Assembly: GCA_963755335.1 (NCBI GenBank) | Contig: CAVWJW010000008.1 | Coordinates: 248,001 to 312,000, forward strand | Reading direction: 5' to 3' | Source of the DNA: UBA10649 sp963755335 | Lineage (GTDB): Bacteria > Actinomycetota > Actinomycetes > S36-B12 | Length of the DNA stretch: 64,000 bases | Part shown: positions 7,851-20,358 of the stretch, piece after piece | Layout: every line of letters starts with the position of its first letter | How positions within the stretch are numbered: position 1 is the first letter of the stretch | The notes under the pieces: generated by a model | What the model saw: only the letters and a program-made list of their open reading frames with translations | Told to the model about the DNA's origin: nothing | Database searches by the model: none | Position numbers and translations under genes: made by a program

Positions 7851-9083
7851 ATGCGCAGGACTCTGCGTGCGACGATCGCCGCCTCGGCGGTCGCCGCTGT
7901 CGCTTTCGGCACGTTCGTGGTTGCTCCGGCAGCCATGGCCGCCGGCAACATCGTTATCTGGACGGACGCCGACCGGGCGCCCGCCGTCCGCACCCTGTTC
8001 GCCAAGGGCTACAAGGGCTCGACCGTCACGGTCGTCGTCAAGGAGTTCGGCAAGATCCGTGACGACCTCAACACCGTCACGCCCGACGCCGCTCCCGACG
8101 TGGTCATGGGCGCCAATGACTGGATCGGCGAGCTCGCCGTCAACGGCTCGATCGTCAAGATCAACCTCGCCGCCAACGCCAAGGCCGCCCTGGCCTCGGG
8201 CGCTGTGCAGGCGTTCAACTACCGCGGCAGCCAGTACGGCACGCCGGTCGCGGTCGAGAACATCGCCCTGATCACCAACGCCAATCTGGTGAAGAAGCAG
8301 CCGACGACCTTCGCTGAGCTCGAGAAGCAGGCGCTCAACCTCAAGAAGACCGGCGCGGTCGACATCCCGCTGGCCGTTCAGCAGGGCGCAGGCGGCGACG
8401 CGTACCACATGTACCCGCTGTTCAGCGGTCTCGGTGGCTACGTCTTCGGCACCGACTCCAAGGGCGCGTACAACACGAAGGACGTCGGCGTCTACAACAA
8501 GGCCTTCGCGGCCAACGCCGGAATGATCAACGAGTGGAACAAGTCCGGCCTCATCAACTCGAAGGTGACCGGCGACATCGCCCAGGCCGCCTTCACCTCC
8601 GGCCGGGCCGCGTTCTGGATCACCGGACCGTGGAACCTCGACAAGATCAAGAACGTGCCGTTCAAGTACCGGATCACCTCGGTGCCGCCGATCATCAACG
8701 GCATCGCACCGGTCCCGTTCATCGGCGTGCAGGGCGTCATGCTCACCAAGTACGCGGCCGCTCACGGCGTCGAGGCGGCGGCTCGCTCGCTCGTCACGGA
8801 GTTCATGCCCACCGAGAAGGCTCAGTACAACCTGTCCGCGCTGAACGATCGCTTCCCGGCGAACATCGCTGCCGGCCAGCGCGTGTCGAACCTCCAGCTC
8901 CGCTTCTTCGGCAAGGCGGGTGCGGGCGGCGTGCCGATCCCGAACGTCTCGCAGATGAACTCGGTCTGGGGCCCGCTCGGCTCGGCATGGGTGAACAGCA
9001 CCAAGGGCGCGGGCGCTACGCCGGCCGGCCCGTCGTTCGCCCAGGCGCAGGTGGCCATCAAGAAGGCTGTCGCCGCCGGCTGA
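7851..9083 (+). CDS. malE: Maltose/maltodextrin ABC transporter substrate-binding protein
   Basis: This 410-residue extracellular solute-binding protein of family 1 has a Sec signal peptide (MRRTLRATIAASAVAAVAFG...) ending AAMAAG. The mature part opens NIVIWTDADRAPAV, as in MalE-type proteins. Other family features include PDVVMGANDWIGELAVNG, YGTPVAVENIALITN, AYHMYPLFSGLGG and AAFTSGRAAFWITGPW. There is no lipobox cysteine and apparently no cysteine at all, unlike the usual lipoprotein MalE of Gram-positive bacteria. ATG 7851 follows AGAGGAA; an in-frame ATG at 7815 lacks a signal-peptide-like N-terminus. It is the first gene of the operon with malF, malG, GH13 enzymes and ATPase. No frame break is seen. 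Confidence 0.92.
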   Translation: MRRTLRATIAASAVAAVAFGTFVVAPAAMAAGNIVIWTDADRAPAVRTLFAKGYKGSTVTVVVKEFGKIRDDLNTVTPDAAPDVVMGANDWIGELAVNGSIVKINLAANAKAALASGAVQAFNYRGSQYGTPVAVENIALITNANLVKKQPTTFAELEKQALNLKKTGAVDIPLAVQQGAGGDAYHMYPLFSGLGGYVFGTDSKGAYNTKDVGVYNKAFAANAGMINEWNKSGLINSKVTGDIAQAAFTSGRAAFWITGPWNLDKIKNVPFKYRITSVPPIINGIAPVPFIGVQGVMLTKYAAAHGVEAAARSLVTEFMPTEKAQYNLSALNDRFPANIAAGQRVSNLQLRFFGKAGAGGVPIPNVSQMNSVWGPLGSAWVNSTKGAGATPAGPSFAQAQVAIKKAVAAG

Positions 9084-9100
9084 TCGCCGAACTGATCGCC

Positions 9101-9140
9101 AGAGGGTGTGGGTCCAGCAGTCCCAGGGCCCACACCCTCT
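9101..9140 (+). terminator. Intercistronic stem-loop after malE
   Basis: Arms AGAGGGTGTGGG (9101-9112) and CCCACACCCTCT (9129-9140) are perfectly complementary over 12 bases with a 16-base loop. No T-run follows. In transport operons such hairpins behind the binding-protein gene often stabilise its mRNA or partly stop transcription, giving more binding protein than permease. Confidence 0.7.
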
Positions 9141-9194
9141 GCGGCACCTGAACGCCACTTCACCTCTCGCTGACGACGCGGAATCGAGGAACCT

Positions 9195-11022
<1,828 letters not shown>

Positions 11023-11035
11023 GGGAGGAGCGGCC

Positions 11036-11961
11036 ATGAGCGTCAGCGGCCGCGTCCCGATCGCGACCGTCCCGTCGCCCAAGGCGACGGCGCACGTACC
11101 TTCCCGCAGTGGTTCAAGGTCCATCGGCTGGCGGCACCTCGTGGCGTGGATCGCCATCGCTGGTCGCGGTCACGCCCGTGCTGTGGGTCGATGAGTGCCG
11201 CGTTCACGAAGAATCCGATCGATCAGCAGCGGCGTCGATCATCCCGAGCGAACCCGACGCTCGAGAACTTCAAGCGCCTGTTCAACAACCCCGACCAGCC
11301 GTACGCGAACTGGTACGTCAACACGATGATCGTGGCGCTGGTGGTCGCGTTCTTCACGGTGCTCATCGCCGCGGGGGCGGCCTACGCGTTCAGCCGGTTC
11401 CGGTTCAAGGGTCGCAAGGTCGGGGCTGATGTTCCTGCTGCTGGTGCAGATGTTCCCGGAGTTCCTCGCCCTGACCGCGATCTACATGATCATGGTCCAA
11501 CGTCGGCGACGTCTTCCCGTCGATCGGACTCGACACCCTGCTCGGCCTCGATCCTGGTGTACCTCGGCGGAGCCATGGGCATCAACGCATGGCTGATCAA
11601 GGGCTTCTTCGACACGATCCCGATGGAGATCGACGAGTCGGCCAAGGTCGACGGGGCCAGCCATGGCCAGATCTTCTGGGGCATCATCCTGCCGCTGGCG
11701 GCACCGGTGCTCGCGGTCGTCGGGCTGCTGAGCGTCATCTTCACCATCAACGAGTTCGTCATCGCAAGTGCGCTCCTCCAGAGCCCGACGAAGCTCACGC
11801 TGGCGGTCGGCCTGCAGCAGTTCATCGGCGAGAAGTACTCGGAGAACTGGGGACCGTTCGCGGCTGGCGCGCTGCTGGCCGCCATCCCCGTGGTCCTGCT
11901 GTTCATCTTCCTGCAGAAGTTCATCGTGGGCGGCCTGACACAGGGGTCGGTGAAGGGCTGA
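11036..11961 (+). CDS. malG: Maltodextrin ABC transporter permease MalG, several frame breaks
   Basis: The second inner-membrane subunit has about 300 residues once breaks are resolved. Recognisable parts are WVMSAAFTKNPIDQ, ENFKRLFNNPDQPYANWYVNTMIVA, AYAFSRFRFKGRK, LVQMFPEFLALTAIYMIM and the EAA loop DESAKVDGASHGQIFWGIILPL, which contacts the ATPase. The C-terminus is FIFLQKFIVGGLTQGSVKG, typical of MalG. ATG 11036 follows GGGAGGAG and lies 13 bases after malF. Breaks near 11158, 11189, 11236, 11255, 11421, 11498 and 11549 mostly resolve as GT[C/G], CC[C/G] or CT[C/G] alternatives. An unresolved offset remains near 11095. The stop overlaps the next ATG (TGATG). Confidence 0.86.
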
Positions 11962-13815
11962 TGGCCCTCGACCTGTCGCCGGCGCATCACGACGGCTCGC
12001 CCCTCTATGCGTCGAGCACAGCGCCGCTGCTGGGCGACACGCTGACGCTTCGACTGCGCACCCATCGTGACCACCAGCCGGCGCAGGTCATCCTGCGCAC
12101 GGTCCGTGACGGAGAGCCGCACGTGGTTCGGGCTGACGTGGCGGAGACGGTCGGGCAGGACGTCTGGTGGACCGCGCGGCCTGACGGTGCGCAACGTGGC
12201 GACCAGCTACCGCTGGCTGCTGGTCGGTGGTGCCTTCGACTTCCTGTGGCTGACCGCGGCCGGCATACGGGACTACGACGTTCCCGACGCCACCGACTTC
12301 GTCATCTCCGCCACGATCCCCGCGCCGCAGTGGGCGACTGAGTCCGTGGTGTACCAGGTCTTTCCCGACCGCTTCGCTCGATCGCACGGCGTCGCAGCCT
12401 CGCCCGCCCAGGCGCCGGAGGGCGTGGCTGTCCCGGGATGGGCCGTGCCGCGGGCATGGACGGATCGACCCGAAGGCCGCTCGGGCAACACCTCGGCGGA
12501 GTACTTCGGCGGCGACCTCGACGGTGTCCGTCAGCATCTCGATCATGTGACGTCCCTCGGAGCCAACGTCCTCTACATGACCCCCGTGTTCCCGGCCGGA
12601 TCCACGCATCGCTACGACGCGAGCTCGTTCGCGGTCGTCGATCCCCTGCTCGGGGGGACCGCCGCCCTGACCCGTCTCGTCGAGGCGGCCCACGAGCGTG
12701 ACGTGCGCGTGATCGGCGACATCACCTTGAACCACTGCGGGCGCGAGCACGAGTGGTTCGTCCGGGCTCAGGATCCACAGTCCCTCGAGCGCGAGTTCTT
12801 CCGCTTCGATCCGGCCCTGAAGTACGGCTACGAGTGCTGGTTCAACGTCCCCACCCTGCCGAAGTTCGACCACACCAGCACCCGACTGCGGGAGCGCCTC
12901 GTCACGTCGCTGGACGCACCAGTGCGAGCGTGGCTGCGTGGGCCTTCCGGGCTGGACGGCTGGCGAGTGGATGTTGCCAACATGGCCGGCCGGATGGGCT
13001 CGGTGGACGTCACGCACCAGTTCGCCCGCGACGTGCGCGAGGCGATGGCCCTCGAGAGCGAGGACGCGCTGCTCGTCGCCGAGCACGGGCATGACGCCAG
13101 CGGTGACCTGCTCGGCGACGGGTGGCACGGAACCATGAACTACGCCGGCTTCACGCGCCAGGTGCTGGTGCTGGCTGCGCGGTCCCGACTTCCACGAGAC
13201 GTTCATGGGACTGCCCGTGGAGGTCCCGGTCATCTCGGGGGAGCAGATGGTTGCCTCGATGAGGGCCTTCCATGGCCGCATCCCGTGGCGATCGCTGATC
13301 GCGAGCTGGAACATCCTCAGCAGCCACGACACCGCTCGCATCCGCACGGTGGTGGGCACCGCGGAGCGGCAGGTGGCCGCGCTCGCACTGGCCGTAGGAC
13401 TCCCTGGTGTTCCGATGGTGTTCGCCGGCGACGAGATCGGTGCCACGGGATCCTGGGGCGAGGACGCTCGGACGCCCTTCCCGTGGCACGACGAGGATGG
13501 CTGGGACGGTTCCATGCTCTCGGCCTACCGCCGCTGATCGGCCTGCGGACGTCGAGTCCCGCGCTGGCAACGGGCGGGCTGCGGTGGCTGCATGTCACCG
13601 CCGACTCGGTCGCGTTCGTCCGCGAGCATCCCGACCAGTCCGTGCTCGTGGTCGCCGCGCGCCACCAGTGCGAGGACGTCAGGATCCCGCTTGCCGCACT
13701 TCATGCGTCGGGCATCTCGCACCAGTTCGGCTTCGACGCTCAGGTCGTCGCCGGGCAGATCGTCATCAGTGTCCCGTCAGCAGGTGCTGGCGTATGGCAA
13801 GTGGAGGGTGAGTAG
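11961..13815 (+). CDS. GH13 glycosidase (neopullulanase/cyclomaltodextrinase type), frame breaks
   Basis: This cytoplasmic alpha-amylase-family enzyme of about 617 residues has no signal peptide. An N-terminal beta-domain is followed by the barrel entry SVVYQVFPDRFARS and GGDLDGVRQHLDHVTSLGANVLYMTPVF. Catalytic residues are visible: nucleophile Asp in GWRVDVAN, acid Glu in LLVAEHGHD and the stabilising Asp in LSSHDTARI. A C-terminal beta-domain ends VWQVEGE. It presumably hydrolyses imported maltodextrins to glucose or maltose. Breaks fall at 12179 (CG[G/C]) and 13164 (GT[G/C]). Near 13535 a TGA follows SAYRR and the frame resumes LIGLRTSSPAL, equivalent to one missing base. It is translationally coupled to malG. 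Confidence 0.85.
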
Positions 13816-13817
13816 TC

Positions 13818-15003
13818 ATGGCCGATCTGGTGCTGACTGACGTCGACAAGGTCTACGACAACGGCTTCCACGCCGTGAAGGACCTGTCGCTGCAGGTGGA
13901 GGACGGGGAGTTCCTCGTGCTCGTCGGGCCATCGGGCTGCGGCAAGACCACGGCGTTGCGCATGGTCGCGGGCCTGGAGGACATCACCGACGGCACGATC
14001 GCCATCGGCGGCAAGGTCGTCAACGACGTCGTCCCCGCGCGACCGCAACATCGCCATGGTCTTCCAGAGCTACGCCCTCTACCCGCACATGACGGTGGGC
14101 GAGAACATCGGCTTCGGGCTGGCACTGCGGCATGAGGGCAAGGCGGAGATCAAGGAGAAGGTCGATCGCGCCGGTCGTCTTCTCGACCTCACGTCCATGC
14201 TCACCCGCAAGCCGAAGCAGCTCTCCGGCGGCCAACGGCAACGCGTCGCCATGGGTCGTGCCATCGTCCGCGACGCCGAGCTCTTCCTCATGGACGAGCC
14301 GTTGTCGAACCTCGACGCGAAGCTGCGCGTCCAGATGCGCGCCGAGATCGCCGCGATGCAGCGCGATCTCGGGATCACCACGGTCTACGTCACGCATGAT
14401 CAGGTCGAGGCCATGACCATGGGCCACCGCGTCGCAGTGATGCGCCTCGGCGAGCTCCTGCAGATCGCCCCTCCGCAGGACCTCTACGACAACCCGGACA
14501 ACCTGTTCGTGGCCGGATTCATCGGCACGCCGCCCATGACGCTGATGCACGCAGGCCTGGTCGTCGACGGGGACTCCACGGGACTGCGCATCGGCTCACA
14601 GTTCCTGCCCATCCCGCGCGCGGCCGTCGATTCCCGCCCGGAGCTGGCGGCGAAGGCTGGCGAGGAGGTCGTCGTCGGCATGCGTGCCGAGGACATCTAC
14701 CCCGAGCAGCGCGACAGCACCCATCCACTCGCCGTCACCGTGGTTCTCAGCGAGGCGCTGGGATCAAGCGTGCACCTGACGTTCGCCCTCGAGGGAACGC
14801 CCGTCGACGAGGCGCGCCTTGGCAGCGGCCTGGCGCGGGAGGAGGACTCCGAGCTCACCCGCCTGGGACACAACAAGGACATCGAGGGTGTTGCCGTCTT
14901 CCCGCCGCGCCTGCACTTCAAGACCGGGGATCCGATCACGGTGTTCACCGACTCATCCCGGCTCCACTACTTCGACGTGGAATCCGGTCGTGCGCTTCGG
15001 TAG
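13818..15003 (+). CDS. Sugar ABC transporter ATP-binding protein (MsmX/MsiK/UgpC type), one frame break
   Basis: This is a carbohydrate-importer ATPase of about 394 residues. It carries Walker A GPSGCGKTT, Q-loop VFQSYALYPHMTV, signature LSGGQRQRVAMGRA, Walker B LFLMDEPLSNLDAK and the H-loop VTHDQVEAMT. A C-terminal regulatory TOBE/OB region follows, beginning near GFIGTPPMTLMHAG and containing VVVGMRAEDIYPE. This family often energises several sugar importers. The frame breaks once at 14039-14040, where GC[G/C] before GACCGC gives DVVPARDRNIAMVFQ. It starts 2 bases after the GH13 stop. Its 3' end overlaps the secreted amylase gene by 14 bases. Confidence 0.9.
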
Positions 15004-17124
15004 CACCGCGCTCGCGATGGCCGCCGTCTCGACGGCATTGGCAGGTGGACTTCTGACCCCGCCGGCGCACGCCGATGGGGTGCTGGACGGGATGGCAGCC
15101 TCGTCGATCCGCAGCCCCATCGCCGCTGACACGTTCTACTTCGTCATGACGGATCGGTACGCCGACGGCAACCCCGCGAACGACACCGGCGGGCGCGCCG
15201 GGGGCCCGAGCATCACCGGCTTCGAGCCGACGTCGGATGCGTTCTACCACGGTGGCGACCTGGCGGGGCTGACCGGCCGCTGCGATGCGTCCGACCCGAA
15301 CGACCATGGGCTGGCCCGGCTCAAGCGCCTCGGGTTCACGGCCGTCTGGATCACCCCGCCCTTCGTGCAACGCACTGTGCAAGGCGAGAGCGCCGCCTAC
15401 CACGGCTACTGGTTCCTCGACCTCACCAAGCCCGACGCGCACCTGGGCACCGAGGCAGACTTCGGCGACTTCATGTCATGTGCCAAGCGACTGGGCCTGA
15501 AGGTGTTCCTCGACATCGTGGTGAACCACACCGCCGACGTCATCGCGTATCGCCAGGGCAACGCCTACGTGCCCATGGAGCAGGTTCCCTACCGGACAGC
15601 TGGCGGGCGTGCATTCAACCCGTGGCGCTACACCTCCGGAACGGCATTCCCCCGGCTGTCGGCCCGGCGCAGCTTCGCGAAGACCCCGATCGTCGATCCG
15701 GCCTGGGCTCAGGCCAAGGCGCCAGCGGTCCTCAACGAGCCGGTGCGCTACCACAACCGCGGCGACATCGACTTCGGCAGCTGTGCGGGGCGCTGTGAGA
15801 TGGACGGCGACTTCGCCGGTCTCGACGATCTCATGACCGAGGACTGGACCGTCGTCAAGGCGCTGGCCGACGCGTACGGGGCCTGGATCACGAAGTACGG
15901 TATCGACGGCTTCCGCATCGACACGGCCAAGCATGTCGATCCGTACTTCTTCGGCCGCTGGCTTCCCCTGGTCGGCCAGAGCGCCGCCGCGGCCGGCAAA
16001 CCAGGACTTCACCAGCTTCGGGGAGGTGTGGCTGACTCGACCCGGCCCAGCTCAGCCAGCAGATGCTCGACCGACGGCTGCCCTCGGTCCTGGACTTCCC
16101 GTTCCAGGACTCCGCCCGCCGGTTCGCGTCCAACACCGCCTCGGGCGCCACGCTCGCCGGCCTGTTCGCCGACGATGACTACTACACGTCGCCGACGACC
16201 AACGCCTACGGACTGACGACCTTCCTCGGCAATCACGACATGGGCCGGATCGGCTTCTTCCTCGCCAAGGACACCGGGCAGGCAGGTCAGCCCCTGCTCG
16301 AGCGCGACCTGCTGGCCCACGACCTCCTGTACCTCACTCGTGGCGTGCCCGTCGTCTACTACGGCGACGAGGTCGGGATGACCGGGACCGGCAGCGGCAC
16401 CGACAAGCAGGCCCGTCAGGACATGTTCGCCACGCAGGTGCCGCAGTGGCGCTCCGAGCAGCGCGTCGGCGGAACACCCATCGGCGAGGATTCGTCCTTC
16501 GACCGGTCCACGGCGATCGAGGACCGGATGGCCCAGCTGGCCGGCCTGCGAGCTCAGTACCCGGCCCTTGCCGCGGGCGCGCAGATAACCAGGTACGGCG
16601 CGGACAGCGTGTTCGTCGCCAGCCGCATCGACGCCGCGGCCCGGACCGAGTACGTGGTCGCCTTCAACTCAGGTGACGAGCCCGCGACCGTGAGCTTCCC
16701 GACCTCCACGCCGTCGGCCACCTGGCGCCCGCTCCTGGGCGCCGCCTCGTCGGCGACGTCCGACGCGGCTGGCCGGATCAGCCTCGCGCTGCCGGCCCGC
16801 TCTTCGGTCGTGCTCCGCTCGGAGGTGGCGTTGCCGGTCCCGGCGGCTCCGACGGTGACGGTCAAGGCGGCCAAGGACCCGGTCACCGGCAAGTACCGGC
16901 TGGCGGCGACGGTCCCGGGCATCGACCCGTCCACCGTCACCTTCGTCATGCGCAAGCGCGGCACGGCGAACTGGGCGGTGCTCGGCAGCGACGACGCCCG
17001 ACCGTTCCGGGTCTTCGTGCCGGCGTCGAATTCGCGCGTCGAGGTGGCCGCCGTGGTCAAGGACTCGACGGGGCGGGTCGCCTCCTCGCCGCCGCTGTCG
17101 GTTCGCCTGGCCCCGTTCGTCTAG
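14990..17124 (+). CDS. Secreted alpha-amylase (GH13), two frame breaks
   Basis: A GTG start at 14990 gives a signal peptide (RFGSTALAMAAVSTALAGG... to PPAHA-DG). The mature enzyme begins SPIAADTFYFVMTDRYADGNPAND. Calcium/active-site motifs include DIVVNHTADV, nucleophile GFRIDTAKHVDP, acid SFGEVW and FLGNHDMGR. A C-terminal all-beta region follows, ending PPLSVRLAPFV. It degrades starch outside the cell, supplying maltodextrins to the adjacent importer. The mature protein is about 680 residues. Breaks at 16000-16001 (K/N) and 16037-16038 (AC[T/C], Thr both ways) restore QDFTSFGEVWLTDPAQLSQQ. The start lies inside the ATPase gene, so coupling is likely. Confidence 0.88.
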
Positions 17125-17153
17125 TCGCGACAGGCCCTCGCGTCTGTCGTGAC
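17124..17153 (+). terminator. Hairpin after the amylase gene
   Basis: GTCGCGACAG (17124-17133) pairs with CTGTCGTGAC (17144-17153) with one G-T mismatch across a 10-base loop. It begins at the last base of the amylase stop codon. No T-run follows, so it may be a weak terminator or a processing site separating the second binding-protein gene. Confidence 0.5.
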
Positions 17154-17213
17154 GCACGGATTTGCCCCACGAGCCGACTACCATCGACGAAGTCGCACCA
17201 ACGAGGGGACGTC

Positions 17214-18446
17214 ATGCGCGGATGGGTCAGGTCGGCTATTGCCGTTGTCAGTGCGGCCGGCGTGACGGCGCTGGCGATGACTGGTGCGGTTCCCAGTCAG
17301 GCGGCGCCGAAGCAGTATCACGATCTGGGCTGATGCCCCCATGCCGCCGTGCTGAGCCAGTTGCTGGCCAAGGGCTACCAGGGTGTCAAGGTCAATGTCG
17401 TCACCAAGGACCTAGCCGCCATCCGCGACCAGGTCGAGCAAGGAGCCGCTGGCGACTGCGCCGGACATCATCTGGGGCGACCAGTCGTGGAGCGGGGATC
17501 TCGCCCTCGCGAAGACAATCGTCCCCGTGACGCTCAATGCGGCGCGCACGAGGCTGTTCCCGAAGAACGTCCTTTCCGGGTACAACTGGTCGGGCAAGCG
17601 GCTACGGACTTCCCGTGCAGGTCAGCAACGTCGCGATGATCACCAACGTCGAGCTCGTGCCCAAGCAGCCGACGACCTTCTCCGAGCTCACCGCCATGGC
17701 TGCCAAGCTGAAGAAGTCCGGCAAGGGAAAGAAGGGCTTCGCCGTCGGTCAGGGGCCCAACAGCGATGGCTACTCCCTCTATCCGCTGTTCAGCGGTCTG
17801 GGCGGGTTCTTCTTCGGGAAGGACGCCGACGGCAACTGGGATCCCTCGGTTGTCGGCCTGAGCGATCCCACGTTCCTGAAGAACAGCAAGCAGATCGACC
17901 AGTGGAACGCCTCCGGCCTCATCAACTCGGCCATGACCGCCGACGACGCGCGCAAGGCCTTCGCCAACGGGAAGGCGCCCTTCTGGATGGCCGGCCCCGA
18001 GGACATGGCCACGCTCAAGGGGCTCACGTTCGTCTACCGGATCACCTCGGTTCCCGCTCCGGTGAGCGGCGTGAAGGCCTCGCCGCTGCTGCGGGTCCAG
18101 GGCTTCAACATCACCTCGTACGCCTACCAGCACGGTGCGCTAGGCGATCGCCCGCAAGCTGGTCACGGGGTACTTGGCGGCCGCGGGCCGGCAGCTGGCC
18201 CTCGCCGGCGCGTCCGGCCTCATCCCGGCGAACATCGCCGCGGAGAAGCAGGTCGCCGAGCGGCGACTGCAGGCCATCGCCCAGGCTGGCGGTGACGGGG
18301 TGGCCATCCCCAACATCCTCCAGCAGCAGGCGGTGTGGCCCGAATACGGCGCCGCCTGGGCCACGTCCACGAGTGGCGCGGATGCCACCAAGGCCAAGAA
18401 GGCCTTCGCGGCGGCGTCGGGCAACATCAGCACCGCGATCAACTGA
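17214..18446 (+). CDS. Second maltose/maltodextrin-binding protein, frame breaks
   Basis: This paralogue of the 7.9-kb binding protein is about 405 residues. Its signal peptide (MRGWVRSAIAVVSAAGVTAL...PSQAAPK) again has no lipobox cysteine. Matching blocks include ITIWADAPHAAV, GYQGVKVNVV, APDIIWGDQSW, YGLPVQVSNVAMITN, YSLYPLFSGLGGFFFG and KAFANGKAPFWMAGPE. ATG 17214 follows GAGGGG. Breaks occur at 17315 (Q/H), 17447 (GC[C/G]), 17598 (K/N) and 18142 (CT[A/G]). It has no permease partners of its own nearby and probably shares MalFG and the ATPase, perhaps with different chain-length preference. It ends just upstream of the groEL operator. Confidence 0.85.
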
Positions 18447-18492
18447 GCGAGGTCCGCGCAGGGGCCTGCCCGTGTTTGCACTCGGTGGGGGT

Positions 18493-18536
18493 GAGTGCTA
18501 ACTTTCTGGTTAGCACTCGACACCCGAGAGTGACAA
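18493..18536 (+). promoter_or_regulatory. CIRCE (HrcA operator) with an extra half-site
   Basis: TTAGCACTC (18510-18518), nine bases, then GAGTGACAA (18528-18536) is the CIRCE layout with a two-base mismatch in the right arm (consensus GAGTGCTAA). A perfect GAGTGCTAA also lies just upstream at 18493-18501, forming an inverted repeat with the left arm across 8 bases. HrcA repressor binding here would make groEL heat-inducible. The ribosome binding site GGAGG (18556-18560) precedes the ATG. Confidence 0.85.
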
Positions 18537-18570
18537 TTTCCGCACGGACGTTCCTGGAGGAACAGCCCCC

Positions 18571-20209
18571 ATGGCAAAGATGATTGCATTTGATGAGGAG
18601 GCCCGTCGGTCGCTCGAGCGCGGCATGAACGTGCTCGCTGACGCCGTCAAGGTCACCCTGGGCCCCAAGGGCCGCAACGTTGTCCTGGAGAAGAAGTGGG
18701 GCGCCCCCACGATCACCAATGACGGTGTCTCCATCGCTAAGGAGATCGACCTCGAGGACCCGTACGAGAAGATCGGCGCCGAGCTCGTCAAGGAGGTCGC
18801 CAAGAAGACCGACGACGTCGCTGGCGACGGCACCACCACGGCGACCGTGCTCGCGCAGGCGCTGGTCCGCGAAGGACTGCGCAACGTGGCCGCGGGCGCG
18901 AACCCGATGGGCCTGAAGAAGGGCATCGAGAAGGCCGTCGAGGTCGTGAGCAACGAGCTCCTCGAGATGGCCAAGGACGTCGAGACCAAGGAGCAGATCG
19001 CGTCGACCGCGGCCATCTCCGCCGGTGGCGACCAGGAGGTCGGTGACCTCATCGCTGAGGCCATGGACAAGGTCGGCAAGGAAGGCGTCATCACCGTCGA
19101 GGAGAGCAACACCTTCGGTCTCGAGCTTGAGCTCACCGAGGGCATGCGCTTCGACAAGGGCTACATCTCCGCGTACTTCATGACCGACCCGGAGCGCATG
19201 GAGGCCGAGCTCGAGGATCCCTACATCCTCATCGCCAACTCCAAGATCTCCGCGGTGAAGGACCTCCTGCCACTGCTCGAGAAGGTCATGCAGTCCGGCA
19301 AGCCTCTGGTCATCATCTCCGAGGACGTCGAGGGCGAGGCCCTGTCCACGCTGGTGGTCAACAAGATCCGCGGCACGTTCCGCTCGGTCGCCATCAAGGC
19401 CCCGGGCTTCGGCGACCGTCGCAAGGCCATGCTTCAGGACATCGCGATCCTCACCGGTGGCCAGGTCATCTCCGAGGAGGTCGGCCTCAAGCTCGACACC
19501 ACGGGCCTGGAGCTGCTCGGTCGTGCGCGCAAGGTCGTCGTCACCAAGGACGAGACCACGATCGTCGAGGGTGCAGGCGACGCTGAGCAGATCGCCGGCC
19601 GCGTCTCGCAGATCCGCGCGGAGATCGAGAAGTCGGACTCCGACTACGACCGTGAGAAGCTGCAGGAGCGCCTCGCCAAGCTGGCCGGCGGCGTCGCCGT
19701 CATCAAGGTCGGCGCGGCCACCGAGGTTGAGCTCAAGGAGCGCAAGCACCGCATCGAGGACGCCGTTCGCAACGCGAAGGCGGCCGTCGAGGAGGGCATC
19801 GTCGCCGGTGGCGGCGTGGCGCTGATCCAGGCCATGAAGACCGCAGAGCCCAAGATCGACGCTCTCGGCCTCACCGACGAGCAGGCTGTCGGCGCGAACA
19901 TCGTTCGCGTTGCCGTGTCGGCTCCGCTCAAGCAGATCGCCATCAACGCCGGCCTCGAGGGCGGCGTCGTGGCGGAGAAGGTCCGCGACCTCGAGCCAGG
20001 GCTGGGGCCTCGACGCCGCGACCGGCGAGTACGTGGACATGATCAAGGCCGGCATCATCGATCCGGCCAAGGTCACCCGCTCGGCGCTGCAGAACGCCGC
20101 GTCGATCGCCGGCCTGTTCCTGACGACCGAGGTCGTCGTGGCCGACAAGCCGGAGAAGGCCCTCGCCGGTGGCGGTGGCGCTCCGGACATGGGCGGCATG
20201 GACTTCTGA
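18571..20209 (+). CDS. groEL: Chaperonin GroEL, one frame break
   Basis: This is the 60-kDa chaperonin with standard blocks: VTLGPKGRNVVLEKKWGAPTITNDGVSIAKEI, DVAGDGTTTATVLAQ, ISAGGDQEVGDLIAEAMDKVG, AVEEGIVAGGGVALIQA and a Gly/Met tail GGGGAPDMGGMDF. It forms the double-ring folding machine in the cytosol. No groES is adjacent, so this is a stand-alone copy like actinobacterial groEL2. The frame breaks at 19995-19996 (GAG or GAC before CAGGGC); the true frame continues QGWGLDAATGEYVDMIKAGIIDPAKVTRS to 20209. The shifted frame would run on to 20367 without similarity. Restored length is about 545 residues. Confidence 0.95.
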
Positions 20210-20298
20210 CGTCAGTCAGAAGGGCCGTAGCTGGACTTCTGACGTCAGTCAGAAGGGCCGTAGCTGGACTTCTGACGTCAGTCAGATGGACTTCTGAC
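20199..20298 (+). repeat. Tandem 33-base repeats overlapping the groEL stop
   Basis: A 33-base unit starting TGGACTTCTGAC begins at 20199 inside the last groEL codons, repeats exactly at 20232, repeats partially at 20265 (22 bases), and a 12-base remnant starts at 20287. Each full unit holds the palindrome CTTCTGAC-GTCA-GTCAGAAG. The array looks like recent slippage or duplication of the gene end. Confidence 0.9.
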
Positions 20299-20315
20299 GC
20301 ACTGCGCACAGCGAC

Positions 20316-20351
20316 CAGAAGGGCGGCATCCGCAAGGGTGCCGCCCTTCTG
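20316..20351 (+). terminator. Strong hairpin terminator after groEL
   Basis: CAGAAGGGCGGCA (20316-20328) and TGCCGCCCTTCTG (20339-20351) form a perfect 13-base-pair stem with a 10-base loop. It lacks a clear T-tract, as is common for high-GC terminators. It sits directly after the repeat array and would end groEL transcription. Confidence 0.75.
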
Positions 20352-20358
20352 CATGCGC

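Noticed and set aside
20199..20298. CRISPR array
   Set aside because: Units are directly abutting with no spacers, only three to four copies, and no cas genes exist in the window.
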